The notes: generated by a model not told the origin, from the letters alone. DNA of 64,000 nt from Phytopseudomonas straminea (GCF_900112645.1 NZ_FOMO01000002.1:553593-617592), one strand, 5' to 3'; shown: positions 33,178 to 42,652, numbered from the stretch's first letter. Program-made: numbers and translations.

Positions 33178-33392
33178 CGGTTTTCTCCAGGTACAACGCT
33201 TGCCAGGCGTGTCAGTTTCTCACCGAATAAACGGCCTGTCTGCCAAAAAACGGCAGCGCCCAGCGTGCCGCAAGTGCACGGCGGTGCCCCTGCGACCTTG
33301 GTCGCGCCTGACGCTGCGCCGCTTTGCTGCGACACTACGCAGGCGTGCCAAGGTACGCTCGCACCATTGCCCTTCTGTTTCGTGGAGTCTGC

Positions 33393-36300
33393 ATGTCGCT
33401 GTCCAGTTGGCTTATCGCTGCAGTCGCCCTGCTCTACATGGCCGTGCTGTTCGCCATCGCCTTCTACGGTGACCGCCGCCGCAAGCCACTGCCGCCGAAA
33501 GTCCGCGCCTGGGTCTACTCGCTGTCGCTGGCGGTGTACTGCACCAGCTGGACCTTCTTCGGCGCCGTCGGCCAGGCGGCCGAGCAACTGTGGTCGTTCC
33601 TGCCCATCTACCTGGGGCCGATGCTGCTTCTGCTGTTCGCCCCCTGGGTGATCGAGAAGATGGTGCTGATCAGCAAGCAGGAGAACATCACCTCGATCGC
33701 CGACTTCATCGCCGCGCGCTACGGCAAGTCGCAGTCCCTGGCCATCGTCGTCGCGCTGATCTGCCTGGTCGGCGTGCTGCCCTACATCGCCCTGCAGCTC
33801 AAGGGCATCGTGCTCGGCGTGAACCTGCTGATCGGCTCGGAAACCGACGCCGACGGCACCCGCGCCCAGGACACCGCGCTGATCGTCTCGGTGATCCTGG
33901 CGCTGTTCACCATCGTATTCGGCACTCGCAATCTGGACGTCACCGAGCACCACCGCGGCATGGTGCTGGCCATCGCTTTCGAGTCGCTGGTCAAGCTGCT
34001 GGCCTTCATCGCCGTCGGCGCGTTCGTGACCTTCGGGCTGTTCAACGGTTTCGGCGACTTGTTCAGTCAGGCGCAGCGCAGCCGCGAGCTGGAGGCGTAC
34101 TGGGCCGAGGCGGTGAACTGGCCGGCGATGCTGGTGCAGACCGGCATGGCGATGATCGCCATCGTCTGTCTGCCGCGGCAGTTCCACGTCACCGTGGTGG
34201 AGAACACCGACCCCCGCGACCTGCGCCTGGCGCGCTGGGTGTTCCCGCTGTACCTGCTGCTGGCCGCGCTGTTCGTGATTCCCATCGCCCTGGCCGGGCA
34301 GATGCTGCTGCCCGGCGGAGTGAGCCCGGACTCCTTCGTGATCAGCCTGCCGCTCGCCGAAGCCCACCCGGCGCTGGCCCTGCTGGCCTTCATCGGTGGC
34401 GCGTCGGCGGCCACCGGCATGGTGATCGTCGCGTCGGTGGCGCTGTCGACGATGATCTCCAACGACATGCTGCTGCCCTGGCTGCTGCACCGCAAAAGCA
34501 CCGAACGGCCGTTCGAGGCCTTCCGCCACTGGATGCTCACCGCGCGACGGGTCAGCATCGTGCTGATCCTGCTGCTGGCCTATGTGTGCTATCGCCTGCT
34601 CGGCACCAACGCCAGCCTGGCGACCATCGGGCAGATCTCCTTCGCCGCCATCGGCCAACTGGCGCCGGCGATGTTCGGCGCCCTGGTGTGGAAGCAGGCC
34701 AACCGCCGCGGCGTGTTCGCCGGGTTGATCACCGGCGCGGCGCTGTGGATCTACACCCTGGTGCTGCCGGTGCTGGCCCGCGGCCTGGGCTGGCCGCTGG
34801 ACATCTTCCCCGGCCTGCGCACCCTGCTCTACGCGCCGATCGGCTTCGAGGTCGACGCCCTGACCCGCGGCGTGGTGCTGTCGCTGGCCGGCAACCTGAC
34901 GCTGTTCGCCTGGGTATCGTTCTTCTCGCGCACCCGGGTGTCCGAGCACTGGCAGGCTGGGCGCTTCGTCAACCACGACTTCGGCAACAAACAGGGCGGC
35001 CGCGGCGCCCTGGCGGTGCAGGTCAACGACCTGCTGCTGCTCGCCGGCCGCTTCGTCGGCGAAGAACGCGCGCAGGAAAGCTTCAGCCACTTCGCCCGTC
35101 GCCAGGGCAAGGCCTTCAACTCGGCGCAGCCGGCCAACAGCGAATGGATCGCCCACACCGAGCGCCTGCTTGCCGGCGTGCTCGGCGCCTCGTCGACCCG
35201 TGCGGTGGTCAAGGCGGCCATCGAAGGCCGCGACATGCAGGTCGAGGACGTGGTGCGCATCGTCGACGAAGCCAGCGAGGTGCTGCAGTTCAACCGCGCC
35301 CTGCTTCAGGGCGCCATCGAGAACATCAGCCAGGGCATCAGCGTGGTCGATCAGTCCCTGCGCCTAGTGGCCTGGAACCAGCGCTACCTGGAAATCTTCG
35401 AGTACCCGGACGGGCTGATCTGCGTCGGCCGGCCGATCGCCGAGATCATCCGCTTCAACGCCGAGCGCGGCATGCTCGGCAGCGCCGACGTCGAGGAAAG
35501 CGTCGCCAAGCGCCTGTACTGGATGCGCCAGGGCACCGCCCACAGCTACGAGCGGGTGTTTCCCAATGGGCGGGTCATCGAGCTGATCGGCAACCCCATG
35601 CCCGGCGGCGGCTTCGTCATGAGCTTCACCGACATCACCGAATTCCGCGAAGCCGAGCGCGCCCTCAAGGCCGCCAACGAAGGCCTCGAACAGCGCGTCG
35701 CCGAGCGCACCCATGAACTGTCGCAACTGAACAAGGCGCTGACCGCCGCCACCGGCGTGGCCGAAGCCGCCAACGCCTCGAAGACCCGCTTTCTCGCCGC
35801 GGTCAGCCATGACCTGATGCAACCGCTGAACGCCGCCCGGCTGTTCTCCGCCGCCCTCTCCCACCAGGAAGAAGCGCTGCCCCACGAGGCTCAGGAGCTG
35901 GTGCGCCACCTGGACAGCTCGCTGCGCTCGGCCGAGGATCTGATCAGCGACCTGCTGGACATCTCACGCCTGGAGAACGGCCGCATCACCCCGGACCGCA
36001 ATGCCTTCGCCCTCAACAGCCTGTTCGACACCCTGGGTGCCGAATTCCGCGTGCTGGCCGCCGAGCATGGCGTGGATTTCCACATGCAGGGCAGCAAACT
36101 GCGGGTAGACAGCGACAGCAAGCTGCTGCGCCGCGTGCTGCAGAACTTCCTCACCAACGCCTTCCGCTACGCCAAGGGCCGTGTACTGCTCGGCGTGCGC
36201 CGCCAGGGCGCGAATCTGCGCCTGGAGGTCTGGGATCGCGGCCCGGGCATTCCCGAAGACAAACGACAGACCATCTTCGAAGAATTCAAACGCCTGGACA

Positions 36301-36863
36301 GCCACCAGACCCGCGCCGAAAAAGGCCTGGGCCTGGCGATCGCCGACGGGCTGTGCCGCGTGCTCGGCCACAGCCTGGAAGTGCGTTCCTGGCCCGGCAA
36401 AGGCAGCGTGTTCAGCGTCACCGTGCCGATCGCTCGCCACCAGGCGCCAGCGGCCCAGCGGGCACGGCCGGAAAGCAGCGGCCAACTGCTCACCGGCACC
36501 CAGGTGCTGTGCATCGACAACGAGGAAAGCATCCTTACCGGCATGCACAGCCTGCTCTCGCGCTGGGGCTGCCAGGTCTGGTCGGCGCGCACCCGCGCCG
36601 AATGCGAGCAGCTGCTCGACGAGGACGTACGCCCGCACCTGGCCCTGGTCGACTATCACCTGGACGAAGGCGACACCGGCACCGAGCTGATGGCCTGGCT
36701 GCGCACCCGCCTGGGCGAGCCGGTGCCCGGCGTGGTGATCAGCGCCGACGGCCGCCCCGAACTGATCGCCCAGGTGCACGCCGCCGGCCTGGATTTTCTG
36801 CCCAAGCCGGTGAAGCCAGCGGCGCTGCGGGCGTTGATCAGCCGGCATTTGCCGTTGCAGTAG
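33393..36863 (+). CDS. mxtR: SSF-type hybrid sensor histidine kinase (CrbS/MxtR type)
   Basis: 1156 residues. About 1-500 is a sodium/solute symporter domain with some 13 helices. A PAS domain follows (about 640-760), then a helical HisKA region with phosphoacceptor H806 in AVSHDLMQPLNAARLF, an HATPase (N box NFLTNAFRYA, G boxes DRGPGIPEDK and GLGLAIADGL) and a receiver domain with D1087 (LALVDYHLDEGD). This matches CrbS/MxtR, which with the LuxR-type regulator CrbR/ErdR controls acetate/ethanol use; the partner regulator gene is not in the window. The ATG at 33393 has GGAG five bases upstream. Confidence 0.9.
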   Translation: MSLSSWLIAAVALLYMAVLFAIAFYGDRRRKPLPPKVRAWVYSLSLAVYCTSWTFFGAVGQAAEQLWSFLPIYLGPMLLLLFAPWVIEKMVLISKQENITSIADFIAARYGKSQSLAIVVALICLVGVLPYIALQLKGIVLGVNLLIGSETDADGTRAQDTALIVSVILALFTIVFGTRNLDVTEHHRGMVLAIAFESLVKLLAFIAVGAFVTFGLFNGFGDLFSQAQRSRELEAYWAEAVNWPAMLVQTGMAMIAIVCLPRQFHVTVVENTDPRDLRLARWVFPLYLLLAALFVIPIALAGQMLLPGGVSPDSFVISLPLAEAHPALALLAFIGGASAATGMVIVASVALSTMISNDMLLPWLLHRKSTERPFEAFRHWMLTARRVSIVLILLLAYVCYRLLGTNASLATIGQISFAAIGQLAPAMFGALVWKQANRRGVFAGLITGAALWIYTLVLPVLARGLGWPLDIFPGLRTLLYAPIGFEVDALTRGVVLSLAGNLTLFAWVSFFSRTRVSEHWQAGRFVNHDFGNKQGGRGALAVQVNDLLLLAGRFVGEERAQESFSHFARRQGKAFNSAQPANSEWIAHTERLLAGVLGASSTRAVVKAAIEGRDMQVEDVVRIVDEASEVLQFNRALLQGAIENISQGISVVDQSLRLVAWNQRYLEIFEYPDGLICVGRPIAEIIRFNAERGMLGSADVEESVAKRLYWMRQGTAHSYERVFPNGRVIELIGNPMPGGGFVMSFTDITEFREAERALKAANEGLEQRVAERTHELSQLNKALTAATGVAEAANASKTRFLAAVSHDLMQPLNAARLFSAALSHQEEALPHEAQELVRHLDSSLRSAEDLISDLLDISRLENGRITPDRNAFALNSLFDTLGAEFRVLAAEHGVDFHMQGSKLRVDSDSKLLRRVLQNFLTNAFRYAKGRVLLGVRRQGANLRLEVWDRGPGIPEDKRQTIFEEFKRLDSHQTRAEKGLGLAIADGLCRVLGHSLEVRSWPGKGSVFSVTVPIARHQAPAAQRARPESSGQLLTGTQVLCIDNEESILTGMHSLLSRWGCQVWSARTRAECEQLLDEDVRPHLALVDYHLDEGDTGTELMAWLRTRLGEPVPGVVISADGRPELIAQVHAAGLDFLPKPVKPAALRALISRHLPLQ

Positions 36864-36996
36864 AGCGGCAGGATAGCGATGCACTACCTGTGAGAACTGA
36901 CGGGGCGCCCGCGTCCATCGAGCTCGTAGCCGGATCTTGCAAAGCCGTGCATTTCCTGCGAAAAACGCGGCCTTCTGCACTCTCGGAACCCCAGCA

Positions 36997-37335
36997 ATGA
37001 GCGACGAACTACGTATCGAAGATATCCACCCGGGCGATGGCAAGGCGGTGGTCAAAGGCGCGCTGATCACCACCCAGTACCGCGGCTGGCTGGAGGACGG
37101 CACCGAGTTCGACTCGTCCTATTCGCGCGGCAAGCCGTTCCAGTGCGTGATAGGCACCGGACGTGTGATCAAAGGTTGGGATCAGGGCCTAATGGGCATG
37201 CAGGTCGGTGGCAAGCGCCGGTTGTTCGTGCCGGCGCACCTGGCCTATGGCGAGCGCTCGGTAGGCGCGATAACGCCAAACTCCAACCTGAACTTCGAAA
37301 TCGAATTGCTGGAAGTGCTGACGCGCGACGACTGA
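36997..37335 (+). CDS. FKBP-type peptidyl-prolyl isomerase
   Basis: 112 residues forming one FKBP domain without signal peptide, so cytosolic. Conserved active-site residues are present: YRGWLEDGTEFDSSY, GTGRVIKGWDQGLMGMQVGGKRRL, VPAHLAYGERSVG and NSNLNFEIELLEV. It catalyses cis/trans isomerisation of prolyl bonds. I chose the ATG at 36997 (MSDELRIED), with a weak GGA site; a longer in-frame extension is low-complexity. It lies 133 bases after the kinase gene and converges on rmuC. Confidence 0.93.
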   Translation: MSDELRIEDIHPGDGKAVVKGALITTQYRGWLEDGTEFDSSYSRGKPFQCVIGTGRVIKGWDQGLMGMQVGGKRRLFVPAHLAYGERSVGAITPNSNLNFEIELLEVLTRDD

Positions 37336-37356
37336 GCCGCAACATCAGCGCCCGGC

Positions 37357-38844
37357 TCAGTCCGGCTCCAGCTCATCCAGCGGCAACCCGGCTGCCCGCT
37401 CGAGCAGCTCGGGCGGCAGGCTCTTGCTGGCCCGGGCGCCAAGCAGCTTGAGGTTCTCGGCGCGGCTGATCAGGTTGCCGCGCCCGTCCACCAGCTTGTT
37501 GCGCGCGCCGGAATAGGCCTTGTCGAGCTGTTGCAGGCGCATGCCCACTTCGTCCAGATCCTGGATGAAGGCCACGAACTTGTCGTACAGCGCCCCTGCC
37601 CGCTCGGCGATTTCCCGAGCGTTCTGACTCTGCCGTTCCTGGCGCCACAGGCTGTCGATCACCCGCAGGGTCGCCAGCAGCGTGGTCGGGCTGACGATCA
37701 CGATGTGCTGGTCGAAGGCTTCCTGGAACAGCCCCGGATCAGCCTGCAAAGCCGCTGCGAATGCGGCCTCGATCGGCACGAAAAGCAGCACGAAATCCAG
37801 GCTGTGCAGCCCGTCGAGGTGCTGGTAGTCCTTGAGCGACAGGCCCTTGAGGTGGCTGCGCAGCGAAAGTACATGCTGTTTCAGCGCCACCTGCCGCGCC
37901 GCTTCCTCGCTGGCCGACACGTACTGCTGATAAGCGGTGAGGCTGACCTTGGCATCGACCACTACCTGCTTGTCGCCCGGCAGCTGGATCAGCACGTCCG
38001 GCTGAAAACGCTCGCCCTCGGCACTCTTCAGGCTGACCTGGGTGTGGTACTCGCGGCCCTTCTGCAGGCCGGCATGTTCGAGCACCCGCTCGAGCACCAG
38101 CTCGCCCCAGTTGCCCTGGGTCTTCTGGCCCTTGAGCGCCTGGGTAAGGTTCATCGCCTCCTCGCTCAGGCGCTGGTTGAGGCCCTGCAAGCGCTCCAGC
38201 TCCTTGCCCAGAGAAAAGCGCTCGCGGGCCTCCTGCTGGTAGCTCTCCTCGACGCGCTTCTCGAAGGCCTGGATGCGCTCCTTGAGCGGGTCGAGCAGTT
38301 GCCCCAGGCGCTGCTGGCTGGTCTCCGAGAAACGTTGCTCGCGCTCGTCGAAGATCTTGCCGGCCAGCTCGGCGAACTGCGCGCGCAGGGCATCGCGGGC
38401 GCCCTGCAGATCCTCCAGGCGCTGCTGATGGTTTTCCTGCTGCTCGTGCAGCTCGGCGGCCAACCCGGCCCGCTCGCTGTCCAGGCGGCGCAGCTCGGCT
38501 TCCTGCCGCTCGCGCAGGGCCTGCGCGCCCTCGAGCTGCTCGCGGGCCAGCTGCAGGTCGTTCTGCAGCAAGTGAGTTTCGCGGCGCAGGGCGGCCAGTT
38601 CGGCCTGCTGATCAGCCTTGATTTCGAGGATCTCGGCAAGCTCGTCGCGGCAGTTGTCCAGCTGCGCGCTGAGGCCGGCCTGGGCGAGCTGCGCCGCATT
38701 CATGCGCTCCTGGGCCAACCCCGATTGCAGGCGCATCTCTTCGGCCTGACGGACGGCTGCAGCCATGCGCAGCCATAAGGGAACGGCGGCCAGCAGTGCG
38801 CCGACCAGAAAGGCCGGCAACAGGGTCAGGAGATCGAAAGGCAT
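37357..38844 (-). CDS. rmuC: RmuC-family DNA recombination protein
   Basis: 495 residues: an N-terminal membrane anchor (about 5-27), a long coiled coil (about 30-250, many heptads of Leu/Glu/Gln) and the C-terminal RmuC nuclease-like domain with NWGELVLERVLEHAGLQKGREYHTQ, DVLIQLPGDKQVVVDAKVSL and TLLATLRVIDSLWRQERQ. RmuC limits inversions at short inverted repeats; the core is related to PD-(D/E)XK nucleases. It converges on the FKBP gene, 21 bases away. Confidence 0.95.
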   Translation of the reverse strand: MPFDLLTLLPAFLVGALLAAVPLWLRMAAAVRQAEEMRLQSGLAQERMNAAQLAQAGLSAQLDNCRDELAEILEIKADQQAELAALRRETHLLQNDLQLAREQLEGAQALRERQEAELRRLDSERAGLAAELHEQQENHQQRLEDLQGARDALRAQFAELAGKIFDEREQRFSETSQQRLGQLLDPLKERIQAFEKRVEESYQQEARERFSLGKELERLQGLNQRLSEEAMNLTQALKGQKTQGNWGELVLERVLEHAGLQKGREYHTQVSLKSAEGERFQPDVLIQLPGDKQVVVDAKVSLTAYQQYVSASEEAARQVALKQHVLSLRSHLKGLSLKDYQHLDGLHSLDFVLLFVPIEAAFAAALQADPGLFQEAFDQHIVIVSPTTLLATLRVIDSLWRQERQSQNAREIAERAGALYDKFVAFIQDLDEVGMRLQQLDKAYSGARNKLVDGRGNLISRAENLKLLGARASKSLPPELLERAAGLPLDELEPD

Positions 38845-38901
38845 AAAGGCATCCAGGCAAGACTGCCGGGCAGTATAACCGCGCGGGCGGTTTGGCAGCG
38901 G

Positions 38902-39309
38902 TTACAGGCGCTGCAGCAAATCCCGCGCCTCGTCATGCCCCTGCAGCGCCGCCAGCTCCAGCCAGTGCCGGGCCTGCTCGGGCTCGAGGGTACGCGGCTG
39001 GCAGTACAGGCGGCCGAGCTCCAGCTGTGCGCGGCCATCGCCTGCACGGGCCGCCTGGCGCAGCAGCTCGACGCCGATGCGCCGGTCGCGGGTATTGCCG
39101 CATTCGCGGCAGAGCATCTGGCCTAGCCGGCTTTGCGCCTGAACCACTCCCTGACGTGCAGGCTGCTTGAGCAGACGGCCAGCGATGCGTTTGACGCTGG
39201 GCGCTTCGCCCAGGCGCGGGCTGTCGAGCAGCCAGGTGGCGACACGAACGGGAACCTGGGTACGCACTGGAAGGGTGTGGAATTGGCTGCGGGGTAAAAC
39301 GCGGGGCAT
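38902..39309 (-). CDS. Sel1-like repeat protein
   Basis: 135 residues containing three tandem Sel1/TPR-like units: RLLKQPARQGVVQAQSRLGQML, GVELLRQAARAGDGRAQLELGRLY and ARHWLELAALQGHDEARDLLQ. A CRECG motif joins the first two. No signal peptide is evident, although the first 30 residues are basic. It lies 57 bases upstream of rmuC and could be co-transcribed. Sel1 proteins are usually scaffolds; the partner is unknown. No convincing ribosome binding site precedes the ATG at 39309. Confidence 0.8.
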   Translation of the reverse strand: MPRVLPRSQFHTLPVRTQVPVRVATWLLDSPRLGEAPSVKRIAGRLLKQPARQGVVQAQSRLGQMLCRECGNTRDRRIGVELLRQAARAGDGRAQLELGRLYCQPRTLEPEQARHWLELAALQGHDEARDLLQRL

Positions 39310-39404
39310 AAGACTAAAGCAGGGGTTCGGAACAGGCGCGCCACTCTACTCTTTTTTATTCACAGGTAAAGCCCTGGCCCGTGGCAGAGCGGCTGCGCAC
39401 GACA

Positions 39405-39436
39405 ATCCACAGAAGCTGTGGATAACTTTGTGAATA
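39405..39436. other. DnaA-box-like cluster in AT-rich intergenic region
   Basis: ATCCACAG-AAG-CTGTGGAT (39405-39423) is a perfect 8-bp inverted repeat. It overlaps TGTGGATAA (39417-39425), the complement of the consensus DnaA box TTATCCACA, and is followed by TGTGAATA (39429-39436), a near match. An AT-rich stretch at 39490-39560 and the palindrome TTGTGCACAA (39606-39615) follow. There is no dnaA, dnaN or mnmG nearby, so this is not the standard oriC; a DnaA-titrating or regulatory site is possible. The 526-base gap 39310-39835 holds no confident gene. Confidence 0.45.
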
Positions 39437-39579
39437 TGGTGGGCGAAATACCTCCTAACACCCATGAAATGGGCCTTACGCTCAAACTGCTCATTTTTTC
39501 ACCACCTCAAAAAAGTCTATATTTTTCATAAACTTATGTTTACACCTACGCTATTATCGAGGTTTTGACAAGAGGCAAC

Positions 39580-39750
39580 ATGCAGCTTGACAAGCTGCTT
39601 CGCGATTGTGCACAAGTCCCGCGGCGAGGCCTGAAAAATGCCCTGTTGCGGGGCAAAATCCCCCTTGACAAGGCGGCACGCCACGACGGGCGGGGCATGC
39701 AGACCGTGCACCAAATCCGCCCCTGTCATCGGCATGCCACAAAAGTGTGA
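39580..39750 (+). CDS. Possible small ORF with S4-like N-terminus
   Basis: A 56-residue frame starting MQLDKLLRDCAQVPRRGLKN, with AGAGG four bases before the ATG. The first 40 residues recall the S4 RNA-binding domain that opens RsuA/RluB pseudouridine synthases (R/QLDK, then a basic helix, then a short beta motif), but no synthase follows. Codon use (CTT, CAA, TTG, AAA) is poorer than in neighbouring genes. It may be a remnant, a small RNA-binding protein or chance. Confidence 0.25.
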   Translation: MQLDKLLRDCAQVPRRGLKNALLRGKIPLDKAARHDGRGMQTVHQIRPCHRHATKV

Positions 39751-39835
39751 AGCGCCAATCAGGCGCGTCCGGTTTGGCAGCCTCGATCACTTCGGGTTAC
39801 CGTCGCAGATTGATCCGTTCAGGGGACCCACGCCC

Positions 39836-42436
39836 ATGCTCAGCCGCCGCATCTGGCTGCGACTGTCCGTCACACTCGCCGTGCTGCTGATGCTGGTCGT
39901 CGGCCTTTATCTGGGCAGCCGTTATCTGCTGCAGCGCAGCGGCATCGAAACCTTCGACTGGCATGGCGCTTCGCTGTCGAGCGAAGGTTTGCGGATCGAT
40001 GGTCTGGCGCTGCACCAACGCAGCACTGCCGGCATCCTGGAACTGCAGGGCAATAGCATCGACCTGGCCTGGCGCGACTTCGGCTTCAGCCTGCCGTTTT
40101 GGCAGCACGTCGCTGTCGACCGTTTGTCGCTGCAGTGGCGACCGGCAACAGTAGAAGAGCAGACCGAGCCCCCATCGAGCGACCTCGATGTGCAGCGACT
40201 TGCCGCGCCACTGGCCTTGCTGCCACGCAGTCTGGCCATCGCCAGCCTTACAGCTAGCCTGCCCTGCGCCCGCGGCCAGTGCGTCGCCACCGGCAATCTG
40301 GCTCTGCAGCGTAGCGAGGATGAGCGCATCGCCCTGTGTTTGAATCTCGACCAGCAGACGCAGATCATCGGCGCCGCCCTCGACCTCAAGCCAGGCACCG
40401 ATACGCTCGACCTGAAGTTGACGCTGGCGGTGGACCATCAACCGCAAACCACCTTGATCAGTCACCTGGAGCAACGTGGTGAAGGCCTGGCCTGGAACGG
40501 CGAGCTTAAGGCTACCGACCTCACCCAGGCCGCCACGCTGCAGCGCCTGTTGAGCGCCTGGGCACTGCCCGAGGGCAAGCAGTGGCCAGCGGCGCCCGGC
40601 GAAGCCAGTCTGGCAGGCGCGTGGCAACTGAACTTGCCGCGCCGCGAACTGGATGTGAACAACCTGCTGGCTGCCACTGGCCAGTTCGATCTGCACGGCA
40701 ATCTGCCGCAGCCCTGGCCAATGCCCGGCGTCGGCTTGCTGCAGGGTCAGCTGGCCCTGGCGGCCCATAATGAAGGCCAGCAGTGGATCGCCAGGCGCGT
40801 CGCGGCCGACCTGCAACTCAGCGAGCCGAACCCCGACTGGCTGGAGGCGCTGCCGCCGGAGCTGCGCAGCGACTCCCTGCACCTGCAGGTACAGGCGGAT
40901 ACGCCACTGGCCGACTTACGCCCGGTGCTGGTCGAGCGCAGCCTGCCCTTGAAATTGACCGCTGCGTTGCGCGGCGCCACTCGCCTGGATTTGCAGGGCC
41001 GCCTGGCCGTCGCCAGCTCGGCGCCCTGGGCGGTGCAGTTCGCCGATACGCGCCTGACCACCCGCACCGCCAGGGCGAACCAGGCCGGCTGGCAAGCCAC
41101 CGAGCTGAGCAGCGCGCTGAACCTGGCGGGCTACGCCGACGGCAACGCACTCGAGCTGAACGTCGGCAAAGGTTCCGGGCTGCAGGCCGCCAGCCTGAAA
41201 GGCGCCGCATTGAGCGCGCAGAAGCTGCAGGCGGGTATTGGCGGCAGCACGTTAAAGCTGACGCTGCAGGACGGCGCCCTGCAAGGCTGGCAATTCAACG
41301 GCCCGCTGAACCTGAGCACCACGCGCCTGCAGCAGGCCAACCTAAAGCCCCAGGGCTGGCGATTGCAAGGCCAGCTGGCCGTCGCCGACGGGGCCGGCAC
41401 CCTGCAGGGCAAACTGAGCAACGACAGCGAGCTGCAACTCGACCTCACTGCCAGCCTCGACGCGAAACACAACCTGCAACTCAAGGCCACCCTGGGCGAG
41501 CTGTTCCTGCGCTCCGGCAACCCGCTGGCCAAGACCCTGGTGCAGTGGCCCGAACTGCTCGACCTCGACAGCGGCCGCCTGAATGCCGATGCCAACCTGA
41601 CGCTGGCCGCTGGCAGCAGCGCGCCAAGCCTCGACCTGGACCTGACCAGCAAGGGCCTCGGCGGCATCTATGACCGCTCCGAACTAAGCGGCCTGGACGC
41701 GCGCGCGCAGTTCAAGCTGGCGCACCAGCGCTTCGAGCTGTATATCCCCGAACTCAAGCTACAGCAGGCCAACCCCGGCCTGCCCATTGGCCCAGTCGAA
41801 GCCCGCGCCCGCTATAGCGCGCCGCTGGCAGATACCGGCAGGGGCCAGTTGGAAGTTAACCTGGCGCGCACCGCGCTGATGGGCGGTGAGGTCACCCTGA
41901 CGCCAGGCACCTGGAACCTGGGCGCGGCCAATCCAGCGTTTCCCATCCAGATTCGCGGCCTGGAACTCCAGCAGCTGCTCGCCCTCTACCCCGCTGAAGG
42001 CCTGGCTGGCAGTGGCACTCTGGACGGCGATCTACCATTACGCCTGGGCGAGAACGGCATCAAGATCGAGCAAGGTCACGTCGCCGCCCGCCAGCCCGGC
42101 GGCTACCTGAAGTTCAGCTCCGAGAAGATCAAGGCCCTGGGCCGCAGCAACCCGGCGATGCAGTTGGTGACGCAGTCCCTGGAGGACTTCCGGTTCACCA
42201 CCCTGAACAGCTCGGTCGACTATGATCAGCACGGCATACTGACCCTGGGCATGCGTCTGGAAGGCCAGAACCCGGCCATCGAGAACGGCCGCCCGATTCA
42301 CTTCAACATCAACCTGGAGGAAGACATCCCTACCCTGCTCGCCAGCCTGCAGCTGACCGACCGGGTCAACGACATCATCACACGGCGCGTGCAGCAGCGA
42401 ATGCTGCAGCGCAATACCGCCCCCAAGGAGCCTTGA
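39836..42436 (+). CDS. ydbH: YdbH-family AsmA-like intermembrane lipid-transport protein
   Basis: 866 residues: an N-terminal signal anchor (about 5-30, LSVTLAVLLMLVVGLYLGS) and a long periplasmic region rich in beta strands, ending in the conserved C-terminal segment VNDIITRRVQQRM. YdbH, TamB and YhdP are partly redundant AsmA-like bridges carrying phospholipids to the outer membrane. The ATG at 39836 has AGGGGA nine bases upstream; the frame continues further up but with unlike codon use. ynbE and ydbL follow directly, the same three-gene order as in E. coli, which supports the identity. Confidence 0.88.
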   Translation: MLSRRIWLRLSVTLAVLLMLVVGLYLGSRYLLQRSGIETFDWHGASLSSEGLRIDGLALHQRSTAGILELQGNSIDLAWRDFGFSLPFWQHVAVDRLSLQWRPATVEEQTEPPSSDLDVQRLAAPLALLPRSLAIASLTASLPCARGQCVATGNLALQRSEDERIALCLNLDQQTQIIGAALDLKPGTDTLDLKLTLAVDHQPQTTLISHLEQRGEGLAWNGELKATDLTQAATLQRLLSAWALPEGKQWPAAPGEASLAGAWQLNLPRRELDVNNLLAATGQFDLHGNLPQPWPMPGVGLLQGQLALAAHNEGQQWIARRVAADLQLSEPNPDWLEALPPELRSDSLHLQVQADTPLADLRPVLVERSLPLKLTAALRGATRLDLQGRLAVASSAPWAVQFADTRLTTRTARANQAGWQATELSSALNLAGYADGNALELNVGKGSGLQAASLKGAALSAQKLQAGIGGSTLKLTLQDGALQGWQFNGPLNLSTTRLQQANLKPQGWRLQGQLAVADGAGTLQGKLSNDSELQLDLTASLDAKHNLQLKATLGELFLRSGNPLAKTLVQWPELLDLDSGRLNADANLTLAAGSSAPSLDLDLTSKGLGGIYDRSELSGLDARAQFKLAHQRFELYIPELKLQQANPGLPIGPVEARARYSAPLADTGRGQLEVNLARTALMGGEVTLTPGTWNLGAANPAFPIQIRGLELQQLLALYPAEGLAGSGTLDGDLPLRLGENGIKIEQGHVAARQPGGYLKFSSEKIKALGRSNPAMQLVTQSLEDFRFTTLNSSVDYDQHGILTLGMRLEGQNPAIENGRPIHFNINLEEDIPTLLASLQLTDRVNDIITRRVQQRMLQRNTAPKEP

Positions 42437-42450
42437 CGAGGAGAAGCGCC

Positions 42451-42642
42451 ATGCGCTTGCGTAGTTGCATCACCGCCCTGCTGCTGGGGCTGCTGACCAC
42501 AGCCTGTACCCCGACGGTACAACTGGCGATGCCCAACGAGCCGATCAACATCAACCTGAATGTGAAGATCGAGCACGAGATCTATATCAAGGTGGATAAG
42601 GCGCTGGACAGCATGTTCAGTGAATCCAGCGGACTGTTCTGA
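42451..42642 (+). CDS. ynbE: YnbE-family outer-membrane lipoprotein
   Basis: 63 residues: signal peptide, lipobox LTTAC with C20 as the lipidated cysteine, and then the conserved PNEPININLNVKIEHEIYIKVD. In E. coli YnbE is an outer-membrane lipoprotein that multimerises and continues the beta structure of YdbH, completing the bridge. GAGGAG precedes the ATG at 42451 by seven bases. It starts 14 bases after the ydbH stop. Confidence 0.93.
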   Translation: MRLRSCITALLLGLLTTACTPTVQLAMPNEPININLNVKIEHEIYIKVDKALDSMFSESSGLF

Positions 42643-42652
42643 GGAGCCACGC

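Noticed and set aside
33159..35156. A 665-residue minus-strand frame opposite the kinase
   Set aside because: His/Gln/Gly-rich shadow of the symporter domain with no recognisable motif.
39565..39593. TTGACA at 39565 as a -35 box for ydbH
   Set aside because: No -10-like hexamer 16-18 bp downstream; the sequence there is TGACAA.
39405..39615. Chromosomal replication origin
   Set aside because: Only one consensus DnaA box plus near matches, and no dnaA, dnaN, mnmG or rpmH genes nearby. Kept as a possible DnaA-binding region only.
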